DNA of 18,108 nt from an uncultured Bacilli bacterium (GTDB taxonomy: Bacteria > Bacillota_I > Bacilli_A > RF39 > UBA660): contig CALVIK010000002.1 in NCBI GenBank assembly GCA_944329545.1, positions 1-18,108 of the forward strand. The letters run 5' to 3'. This document shows, in pieces, positions 1 to 5,690 of this stretch. The notes beneath the pieces are model-generated. The model ran no database searches, was not told where the DNA came from, and worked only from the letters and a program-made list of their open reading frames with translations. The first letter of the stretch is position 1; every line of letters begins with the position of its first letter. Position numbers and translations under genes: made by a program.

Positions 1-2
1 TA

Positions 3-89
3 TAAAATGCAAAAAATAAAATATATTTTGTAAATGAAAAAAATAATGATAAATTTGAAGTCAAAGATTTAATTAGAAATGATATTTAA
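3..89 (+). other. Short coding-like tail, possible gene remnant
   Basis: In the frame whose codons begin at position 3, a TAA at 3-5 is followed by 27 sense codons ending at TAA 87-89. The codons give a plausible charged C-terminus (ending KDLIRNDI). No start codon or ribosome binding site lies in this frame. It could be the degraded 3' end of a gene lying mostly outside the window, or chance in AT-rich DNA. I do not recognise the peptide. Confidence 0.15.
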
Positions 90-111
90 AGATGTAAAAT
101 CCTATAAAAAA

Positions 112-222
112 CAGGAATTTTGTGATATTTTAGCAAAATAACATCAGAAAAATGTGATAAATATAGTTAAAAATATCAGAAAAATGTGATAAATGTAGTT
201 AAAAATGTCAGAAAAATGTGAT
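112..222 (+). repeat. Array of about 3.5 direct repeats, 32-bp period
   Basis: The core CAGAAAAATGTGATA begins at 145, 177 and 209, exactly 32 bp apart. The linkers between cores (TAAATATAGTTAAAAAT type) are also nearly identical. A degenerate fourth copy (CAGGAATTTTGTGATA) starts at 112, 33 bp before the first clear one. The last copy runs into the -10 box of the downstream ATPase gene. A period of about three helical turns would place all copies on one face of the DNA, which suggests cooperative protein binding. That function is inference. Confidence 0.8.
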
Positions 223-227
223 ATAAT
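199..227 (+). promoter_or_regulatory. Promoter of the DUF4143 ATPase gene
   Basis: TATAAT at 222-227 is preceded by TGA at 219-221, giving an extended -10 (TGaTATAAT). A weak -35 (TTAAAA, 199-204) lies 17 bp upstream. The -10 is fused to the last copy of the direct repeat, so anything binding the repeats would touch the polymerase site. The ribosome binding site AGAGGTG at 234-240 follows. Confidence 0.6.
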
Positions 228-245
228 ATTTTTAGAGGTGATTTT

Positions 246-1592
246 ATGCTTAGACTTAAACGGAAAATAGATGATTATTTAATAGCTTGGAAAAATGATA
301 AAAATAAATTACCATTAATTGTTAAAGGAGCAAGACAAGTTGGTAAAACTGATGCTATCGAAAACTTTGCTAAAAATAATTATGATAGTGTCATTGAAAT
401 AAATTTTGTATTACAAAAACACTATAAAGCTATTTTTGATGATGGATTTGAAGTTGATACAATTATAAAAAATATTTCACTAATAAATCCTAACTTTAAA
501 TTTATTCCTGGAAAAACCTTAATTTTTTTTGATGAAATACAAGATTGTATAAATGCGGCTACTTCTTTAAAGTCTTTTAATATAGATAAAAGATATGATG
601 TTATTTGCTCAGGCTCTTTAATGGGAATTAATTATAAAGAAATAGAATCAAATAGTGTAGGTAATAAACAAGATTATGAAATGTATTCCATGGATTTTGA
701 AGAATTTTTATGGGCGAAAGGTTATAAACAAGAACAAATAGAAGAATTATATGTACATATGAAAAATTGTGAACCGTTTTCTAAACTTGAATATCAAGTT
801 ATGTTAGATAATTTTCATGAGTATATGATTATTGGTGGGATGCCTGCCATTGTTAGAACTTTTATTCAAAATAAAAATTACAGTGGTATATTAACTATGC
901 AGCAGCAAATACTATTAGATTATAAAGAAGATATAACTAAGTATGCACAGGGAGTAGATCAGGCAAGAATTTTAAATGTATATAATAAAATCCCTGTTTT
1001 TCTTGGGAATGAAAATAAAAAATTTCAAATATCTAAAGTTGAACATGGCGCCAGAAATAGAGAATACATCGGTACTATCGATTGGCTTAATAATGCAGGT
1101 ATTATAAATGTATGTTATTGTTTAGAAAGCCCTTCGCTTCCACTAAAAGGAAATTTTAATCCAGATAATTATCGTATTTATTTTAGAGATACAGGACTTT
1201 TAATAGGCTGTCTTGATGAAGAAGCTGGTGAAGATTTGCGTAATAACAAAAATTTTAATACTTATAAAGGTGCTATTTACGAAAATATTGTTGCCGATAT
1301 GCTGGTAAAAGCAGGTTATTCTCTATATTTTTATAAAAATGAAAAAGGAACAGTAGAAATGGGTTTTTTTGTTAGAGATGTTAACTCATTAATTCCAGTA
1401 GAAGTAAAAGCCAATGATAATAGTACCCCTTCCTTAAATAATTTAATCGATAGTGAAGCTTATCCAGATATTAAATATGGAATAAAAATTTGTAATAAAA
1501 ACATTGGTTTTAATGGTAAATTTTATACATTTCCTTACTTTTTAACCTTTCTATTAAAAAGATTTTTAAAAGAAAATTCAGAAGCAAAATAG
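246..1592 (+). CDS. AAA family ATPase with DUF4143 domain
   Basis: This 448-residue protein has an N-terminal P-loop ATPase domain. The Walker A motif GARQVGKT is at residues 28-35 and the Walker B motif LIFFDEIQD at 92-100. A C-terminal DUF4143 region holds a PD-(D/E)XK-like pattern: Glu346, then E-M-G at 371-373 where relatives usually have E-x-D, then EVK at 386-388. The acidic residue expected at 373 is Gly, so nuclease activity is doubtful. The start ATG follows AGAGGTG by five bases. The gene stands alone between its own promoter with a repeat array and a terminator. Such ATPases are common as solitary, horizontally spread genes in gut bacteria and archaea, and their role is largely unknown. 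Family assignment is firm; any cellular role is speculation. Confidence 0.9.
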   Translation: MLRLKRKIDDYLIAWKNDKNKLPLIVKGARQVGKTDAIENFAKNNYDSVIEINFVLQKHYKAIFDDGFEVDTIIKNISLINPNFKFIPGKTLIFFDEIQDCINAATSLKSFNIDKRYDVICSGSLMGINYKEIESNSVGNKQDYEMYSMDFEEFLWAKGYKQEQIEELYVHMKNCEPFSKLEYQVMLDNFHEYMIIGGMPAIVRTFIQNKNYSGILTMQQQILLDYKEDITKYAQGVDQARILNVYNKIPVFLGNENKKFQISKVEHGARNREYIGTIDWLNNAGIINVCYCLESPSLPLKGNFNPDNYRIYFRDTGLLIGCLDEEAGEDLRNNKNFNTYKGAIYENIVADMLVKAGYSLYFYKNEKGTVEMGFFVRDVNSLIPVEVKANDNSTPSLNNLIDSEAYPDIKYGIKICNKNIGFNGKFYTFPYFLTFLLKRFLKENSEAK

Positions 1593-1606
1593 CCCTGAAT
1601 TTTTAT
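1573..1606 (+). terminator. Intrinsic terminator of the ATPase gene
   Basis: A perfect 9-bp stem pairs AAAATTCAG (1573-1581) with CTGAATTTT (1595-1603), followed by TATATTTTA. The stop codon TAG (1590-1592) lies in the 13-base loop. The U-rich tail is short, so efficiency is uncertain. Confidence 0.6.
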
Positions 1607-1613
1607 ATTTTAC

Positions 1614-1653
1614 TGTACGATAAAGAGGTAGATGTGCTATAATGTTTTATAGC
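1614..1653 (+). promoter_or_regulatory. Promoter with a palindrome over its -10 box
   Basis: TATAAT at 1638-1643 with TGC directly upstream forms an extended -10. A weak -35 (TGTACG, 1614-1619) lies 18 bp upstream. The -10 is embedded in a perfect inverted repeat, GCTATAA-tgtt-TTATAGC (1636-1653). This may be an operator, or a hairpin at the start of the transcript. It serves the PF00882-like gene starting at 1689. Confidence 0.55.
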
Positions 1654-1688
1654 AGAAAAAAAGTTTAACATATAAGGAGTGAAAAAAT

Positions 1689-2339
1689 ATGCCAAGCCAT
1701 ATGATACATATAAAAATTGCCTGTGACATCAACAAAAAATTAAAATTAGATAATGATGCCCTTATGCTTGGCAGTGTTTTGCCTGATTTAACAAATAATA
1801 GAAGACATATATTGTCACATTTTCAAAAAATAAATGATGAATATTATCGTTTAGCCAATTATTATCAGTTTATAAAAGAATATAAAGATACTTTAAATAA
1901 CCCAATATCTGTTGGATATTTAATACATTTATTAACAGATAGATATTATAGTTATCGTTTTTATCAAAAATACTTTGATTTTAAAGATAGAAGACCCGAC
2001 AAATTAAAAAAAGAATATGAACATATTGCTAATTTAAAGCATTTTAAAAGACAAATATATATGCCGTATGATAAATATTTATTAAGTCATGGATATATTG
2101 AAAAGTTTAGTAACGAAAATATCATAAATCAAATACCAAATTACCAAGAAATTACTTTTGATAAAAGATTTTTAAAAAACTATATGCAGAAACATAATAA
2201 AACTGTGGATAAGTATTTAACAGAAAAAAATAAAAATCTTTCTGTCGAAAATAAAGAATACTTTGATGATTTATATGATGGTTGCTTAAATTACATTTTA
2301 GAATATCTTAAATATGAATTAAATATTCCAAATGAATAA
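1689..2339 (+). CDS. PF00882-like protein (zinc-dependent phospholipase C type)
   Basis: This 216-residue soluble protein has the layout of the zinc-dependent phospholipase C-like family (PF00882): N-terminal histidines (His4, His7), GSVLPDL at 28-34, His40 and SHF at 43-45, and GYLIHLLTDRYY at 76-87 with His80 and Asp84. In the family these His/Asp residues bind a metal cluster. Members without a signal peptide, like this one, are probably intracellular hydrolases rather than secreted phospholipases. There is no signal sequence or membrane segment. The C-terminal half is helical and lysine-rich. The start ATG follows AAGGAGTG (1675-1681). The gene has its own promoter and no convincing terminator before the next gene, so read-through into the oxidoreductase operon is possible. 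The fold assignment is moderately sure; the substrate is unknown. Confidence 0.6.
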   Translation: MPSHMIHIKIACDINKKLKLDNDALMLGSVLPDLTNNRRHILSHFQKINDEYYRLANYYQFIKEYKDTLNNPISVGYLIHLLTDRYYSYRFYQKYFDFKDRRPDKLKKEYEHIANLKHFKRQIYMPYDKYLLSHGYIEKFSNENIINQIPNYQEITFDKRFLKNYMQKHNKTVDKYLTEKNKNLSVENKEYFDDLYDGCLNYILEYLKYELNIPNE

Positions 2340-2391
2340 AAAAACTTCAAAAAATAAAATTTTTATAGTAAAATTATAATGGAGGGTGGTT

Positions 2392-3783
2392 ATGGTGAAG
2401 TATGATGTTGTAATAATTGGTGCGGGTCCCGCAGGACTTTTTACCGCTTATGAATTAATAGAAAAAAATCCAAAATTAAAAATATTGTTATTAGATCAAG
2501 GAAGATTTGCCGATAAAAGAGTTTGTCCAATGAAAAAAAGCAAAAAATGTGCAGGGTGTAATCCTTGTCAAATATTATCTGGTTATGGTGGCGCTGGGAC
2601 TTTTTCCGATGGCAAATTAAACTTCATTCCTAAACTGGGTAAAAGTGATTTGTTCAAATATATGAATGAAGAAGATGCTAATAAATTAATTGATAAATGC
2701 GAAAATATTTTTACAAAATTTGGAATGGATAGTGATATTTATCCTAGTAATATGGAAGAAGCTTTGAAAATAAAAAGCGAAGTAGCTATTTTAGGGGCAA
2801 GATTACTTTTGATAAAACAAAAGCACTTAGGTAGCGATCATTTACCTAAATATATAAAAAATTTTACTAATTATTTAAAAGACAAAGGTGTTTGTTTGTT
2901 AGATAAAACTGAAGTTTTAGATATTCAAAGTTCTAGTGAAAGTAAACATAAAATAATTATAAAAAATAAAGATAGTATTGAAGCTCAAAATGTCGTTATC
3001 GCACCAGGTCGTACCGGCGCTAAATGGATTCAAAAGCTAGCTGATAAATACCAGATACCTTATTTATCAAAAAGTATTGAAATAGGCGTTCGTGTTGAAG
3101 TTCGAAAGGAAATATTAGAAAAATTATGTAGTGTTATTTATGATCCAACTATTTTTATTAAAACAAAAACTTATAATGATGAAATAAGAACCTTTTGTAC
3201 TAATCCAGGAGGTTTTGTCGCTAAAGAAAATTATTATGGTTATATTTGTGTTAATGGTCATGCTTTGAAAGATATTAAATCGAATAATAGCAATTTTGCT
3301 TTTATTAGTAAAGTAACTTTAACTGAACCGACTACTAATACCCGAGAATATGGGGAAAGTATTGCGCGAATCGCTAATGTTTTAGGTGACGGTAAACCAA
3401 TTATTCAAACGCTTAAAGATTTAAAGCAAGGTAGAAGAAGTGAATGGCACCGTATTAATAAAGGATTTATAACCCCGACTTTAAAAGATTGCGTAGCCGG
3501 CGATTTAGCTTTAGTTCTTCCTCACAGAATAATTACCAATATTATTGAAGGATTAGATGTTTTAAATAAAATAGTACCAGGAGTTAGTAATGGTGAAACA
3601 TTACTTTATGGTCCAGAAATAAAATTTTTCAGTAATGAAATAGAAACAGATAATAATTTTAAATTAAATAATTATAATCTTTATTTTATTGGCGATGGCG
3701 CTGGTAAGGCAGGAAATATTGTCACTGCCGCCGCTACCGGTGTAGTAGCAGCTGATGATATATTAAGGAGAGTGAAAAAATGA
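2392..3783 (+). CDS. FAD-dependent oxidoreductase (COG2509 type)
   Basis: The protein has 463 residues from the ATG at 2392. A GTG at 2386 is in frame but abuts the GGAGG at 2381-2385, so the ATG six bases after it is preferred. The N-terminus is a dinucleotide-binding fold (VVIIGAGPAG, glycines 10-15). A four-cysteine cluster, C45-x7-C53-x2-C56-x2-C59, precedes GYGGAGTFSDGKL, a hallmark of the uncharacterised COG2509 FAD dehydrogenases. The C-terminus holds the second FAD contact (YFIGDGAGKAGN). The cysteines may hold iron-sulfur or zinc. The gene overlaps the next one by four bases (ATGA), so translation is coupled to the superoxide reductase. This suggests, by inference, a role in supplying electrons to it or in related oxygen defence. 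The exact substrate is unknown for the family. Confidence 0.85.
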   Translation: MVKYDVVIIGAGPAGLFTAYELIEKNPKLKILLLDQGRFADKRVCPMKKSKKCAGCNPCQILSGYGGAGTFSDGKLNFIPKLGKSDLFKYMNEEDANKLIDKCENIFTKFGMDSDIYPSNMEEALKIKSEVAILGARLLLIKQKHLGSDHLPKYIKNFTNYLKDKGVCLLDKTEVLDIQSSSESKHKIIIKNKDSIEAQNVVIAPGRTGAKWIQKLADKYQIPYLSKSIEIGVRVEVRKEILEKLCSVIYDPTIFIKTKTYNDEIRTFCTNPGGFVAKENYYGYICVNGHALKDIKSNNSNFAFISKVTLTEPTTNTREYGESIARIANVLGDGKPIIQTLKDLKQGRRSEWHRINKGFITPTLKDCVAGDLALVLPHRIITNIIEGLDVLNKIVPGVSNGETLLYGPEIKFFSNEIETDNNFKLNNYNLYFIGDGAGKAGNIVTAAATGVVAADDILRRVKK

Positions 3784-4148
3784 GATTTTATGTATGCCCG
3801 GTTTGTGGTAATGTTATTGAAATAATCGAAGGCGATGTAAAAAGAATAAAATGCTGTGGTAAGGAAATGCAATTAATGCAAGCAAATAAAAATGAGGCAA
3901 GCAAAGAAAAACATTTGCCAGTTTATAAAGTTCATGATGACAAAATAGAAGTAACAGTTGGTAAACTTCCTCATCCTATGGAAAAGGATCATCTTATAAA
4001 TTGGATTGCTTTAATAAGTCACGATAAAATTGCAAAAAAATATTTAAAACCAGGGGACGAACCTAAAGCTCTTTTCCCTTATATTAAAGGTTCATTTATT
4101 TATGCTTATTGTAATAAACACGATCTTTGGGAAACTAAGGTGGATTAA
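3780..4148 (+). CDS. dfx: Desulfoferrodoxin (two-iron superoxide reductase)
   Basis: This 122-residue protein reduces superoxide to hydrogen peroxide in the cytoplasm of anaerobes, without making oxygen. The N-terminal domain has the four cysteines of the rubredoxin-like centre I (Cys6, Cys9, Cys25, Cys26). The catalytic domain has all ligands of centre II: Glu43-Lys44-His45 (EKHLP), His65 and His71 in LPHPMEKDH, and Cys111 and His114 in CNKHDLW. Length and motif order match classical desulfoferrodoxin. The start overlaps the stop of the FAD oxidoreductase (ATGA) and is preceded by AAGGAGAG, so the two are co-translated. Electrons usually come through rubredoxin; no rubredoxin gene is visible here, which makes the coupled flavoprotein a candidate partner. 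Identification is firm. Confidence 0.95.
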   Translation: MRFYVCPVCGNVIEIIEGDVKRIKCCGKEMQLMQANKNEASKEKHLPVYKVHDDKIEVTVGKLPHPMEKDHLINWIALISHDKIAKKYLKPGDEPKALFPYIKGSFIYAYCNKHDLWETKVD

Positions 4149-4149
4149 A

Positions 4150-4554
4150 ATGAAAGAAAAAATTTTATTTGCAAGCAGTGATAATAATATTTCTTTAGCT
4201 TTATATAGCGAAGGAGAAATAACTAAACTATCGCCAGCTGAAAATATTTGTGACTTTTATAATGTTTTAGGACAACAAGAAATTGATAAAATAGCTGTTT
4301 ATAAAAAAACGGAAGAAGAATTAATTGTTTCTTTAGCGGATAATTTAATGATTCCTGTTATTTCCTTAACGGAAATGATTAGTAATTTATATGCCACTGA
4401 TTTACTACCATTTGATTTATTAAATATAAATCACAGTGCTAGTTATTTAGGAATTTCTTATATAGATGATATGGCGCTTTTATCCGCGCAAATGTATCAA
4501 AAAATGAGACAAAATCAAAATATTGCTCAGCCATTTGTCAAAACTCATAAATAA
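4150..4554 (+). CDS. Hypothetical 134-aa protein, last gene of the superoxide reductase operon
   Basis: The start is the ATG at 4150, one base after the stop of desulfoferrodoxin. AAGGTGG at 4137-4143 lies inside the previous gene and spaces correctly. An ATG at 4102 in the same frame lies within desulfoferrodoxin and lacks a site. The 134 residues show no signal peptide or membrane segment. Residues 1-80 vaguely resemble the first half of TsaB/YeaZ, a partner in tRNA t6A synthesis: a beta strand ILFASSDNNISLALYSEG, then DKIAV near 46-50, then IPVISLTEMI at 68-77. The GPGSFTG loop of TsaB is absent and the protein is too short. I treat it as unrecognised, possibly a degenerate ASKHA-fold relative. 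Its position suggests co-expression with the redox pair. A hairpin terminator covers its stop codon. Confidence 0.75.
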   Translation: MKEKILFASSDNNISLALYSEGEITKLSPAENICDFYNVLGQQEIDKIAVYKKTEEELIVSLADNLMIPVISLTEMISNLYATDLLPFDLLNINHSASYLGISYIDDMALLSAQMYQKMRQNQNIAQPFVKTHK

Positions 4555-4567
4555 TTTTATGGGTTTT
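4540..4567 (+). terminator. Terminator after the superoxide reductase operon
   Basis: A 12-bp stem with one G.U pair joins AAAACTCATAAA (4540-4551) to TTTATGGGTTTT (4556-4567), closed by the tetraloop TAAT. The loop contains the stop codon TAA (4552-4554). The U-tract is the 3' arm itself plus ATT. Confidence 0.7.
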
Positions 4568-4568
4568 A

Positions 4569-4598
4569 TTGTGTAAAAATTTAAAAGAATGATATAAT
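4569..4598 (+). promoter_or_regulatory. Promoter of the peptidase-like/DUF1003 operon
   Basis: TTGTGT (4569-4574), an 18-bp spacer, and TATAAT (4593-4598) with TGA directly upstream (extended -10). It begins right after the preceding terminator. Confidence 0.65.
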
Positions 4599-4613
4599 AT
4601 AATTGGTGATATA

Positions 4614-5102
4614 GTGGAAGAAGAAATGATAGAAATTACAGTAAGTGAAGTTTTAGAAGAAGTAAAAGAATATCAAGAAGAATTTTCGCCTGAAGGGCTT
4701 TGTATTTATTTTGCTCATAATATTGGTATTTTATTAAAAGAACAAGGAATAGAATATTATAAGTTAGTACTCAGTGATTATATTGATACAGATTATTATC
4801 ATGAATTTTTGGTCACAATGCCAAATGACAAAAAACAAGCTTATTTAATTGATCCATCTTATGGCCAGTTTACACCTAATAAACAACAGTTAATTAAATT
4901 TAAAAAATGGCCGGCAGATGTATTGAAAAATAGCAACAAAGGTAAGTTAATTGCAAGTCAACTACTTCAAAAAGGTTTGTGTAAAACAAATGAAGAAGGC
5001 ATAAAAACTTATTTAGCTAGTTTTGATATTACGCAAAATATAGCTGATATAGATTTTAGTTTTGACAAGTTAAAGTCAAATAGTAAAGGAAGGAATATAT
5101 GA
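4614..5102 (+). CDS. Uncharacterised protein with papain/transglutaminase-like Cys-His-Asp pattern
   Basis: This protein has 162 residues from GTG 4614, or 158 from ATG 4626. The ATG has GGAAG five bases upstream and a more plausible leader, so the true start is uncertain. No family is recognised by name. However Cys30 (SPEGLCIYFAHNIG, starting a helix), His63 (YYHEFLV strand) and Asp80 (YLIDPSYGQF) follow the order and local pattern of papain-fold hydrolases such as transglutaminases and arylamine acetyltransferases, where the third motif is often IDPTYGQF. There is no signal peptide, so it would act in the cytoplasm. Its stop overlaps the start of the DUF1003 membrane protein (ATGA), suggesting coupled synthesis and perhaps action near the membrane. 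The catalytic triad is inferred from motif order only. Confidence 0.8.
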   Translation: MEEEMIEITVSEVLEEVKEYQEEFSPEGLCIYFAHNIGILLKEQGIEYYKLVLSDYIDTDYYHEFLVTMPNDKKQAYLIDPSYGQFTPNKQQLIKFKKWPADVLKNSNKGKLIASQLLQKGLCKTNEEGIKTYLASFDITQNIADIDFSFDKLKSNSKGRNI

Positions 5103-5614
5103 TAAATAAAAGAAAAAGAGAAATAGTAAATATGCTATTGCAACAAAAATTAGATACTACGGATGAAGAAGAGTTAATTGATATGTTAATTGATAGTCCA
5201 TTAGCTGTAGATATCGATAAAGAAGAAGCTAAAAATATGACTTTTGGTGAAAAAATAGCTGATAAATTTTCCGCAATTGCTGGTAGCTGGACCTTTATTT
5301 TTCTGTTTATAATTTTTTTGTTAGCTTGGATTATAGTAAATGCTATTGTTTTAAAAAATGATGCTATCGATCCTTATCCCTTTATTTTACTTAATTTAGT
5401 GCTTTCTTGTATTGCCGCAGTGCAAGCGCCAATTATTATGATGAGTCAAAATAGAGAGGCTAAAAAAGATAGTTTACGCAATCAAAACGATTATAAAACT
5501 GATTTAAAAAGCGAATTAATTTTAGAAGATTTGCATCATAAAATGGAAACTTTAATTAATAATCAAAATAGAATAATAAAAATGTATGAAAAAACCAAAG
5601 AAGAAAAAAAATAG
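5099..5614 (+). CDS. DUF1003 family inner membrane protein
   Basis: This 171-residue protein is a clear DUF1003 member. It has FGEKIADKFSAIAGSW at about 49-64, two membrane helices at about 62-84 and 94-117 separated by a short polar loop ending in DPYPF, and the signature tail SQNREAKKDSLRNQNDY followed by DLKSELILEDLHHKM. The tail is predicted cytoplasmic and helical. The family is widespread, and its biochemical role is not established to my knowledge. Translation starts inside the stop codon of the preceding peptidase-like gene, with AAAGGAAGG-type binding sequence just upstream. No terminator separates it from the htpG promoter region. Confidence 0.92.
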   Translation: MINKRKREIVNMLLQQKLDTTDEEELIDMLIDSPLAVDIDKEEAKNMTFGEKIADKFSAIAGSWTFIFLFIIFLLAWIIVNAIVLKNDAIDPYPFILLNLVLSCIAAVQAPIIMMSQNREAKKDSLRNQNDYKTDLKSELILEDLHHKMETLINNQNRIIKMYEKTKEEKK

Positions 5615-5617
5615 CCT

Positions 5618-5659
5618 TTAGCACTCGCTCTTGACAAGTGCCAACAAAAGTGCTATTAT
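5618..5659 (+). promoter_or_regulatory. CIRCE operator and heat-shock promoter of htpG
   Basis: TTAGCACTC (5618-5626), nine bases, then AAGTGCCAA (5636-5644). This matches the CIRCE consensus TTAGCACTC-N9-GAGTGCTAA at 16 of 18 arm positions. A strong promoter overlaps it: TTGACA (5631-5636), a 17-bp spacer, TATTAT (5654-5659). The -35 lies at the end of the CIRCE spacer, so HrcA binding would block polymerase. An extra half-site-like word AAGTGCTAT sits at 5648-5656, over the -10. Confidence 0.9.
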
Positions 5660-5690
5660 TTTTTTATGGAAACTTAAAGGAGATGATAAA

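Noticed and set aside
112..222. CRISPR array
   Set aside because: The whole 32-bp unit repeats, including the part that would be spacer; there are only three to four units and no cas genes.
2350..2364. Possible terminator AAAAAT-aaa-ATTTTT after the PF00882-like gene
   Set aside because: The stem is only six A-T pairs, too weak to distinguish from AT-rich background.
2375..2380. TATAAT just before the FAD oxidoreductase
   Set aside because: It directly abuts the ribosome binding site, so a transcript from it would lack that site, and there is no -35 at the right distance.
3681..3872. Minus-strand open frame opposite the end of the FAD oxidoreductase
   Set aside because: Shadow of a conserved FAD-binding region; no start signals and no recognisable product.
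4102..4149. Earlier ATG for the 134-residue orphan
   Set aside because: It lies inside desulfoferrodoxin with no binding site, whereas ATG 4150 has AAGGTGG at proper spacing.
5631..5690. Upstream in-frame TTG extension of htpG
   Set aside because: It lies in the CIRCE/promoter, encodes a non-homologous leader, and the ATG at 5691 has a strong ribosome binding site.
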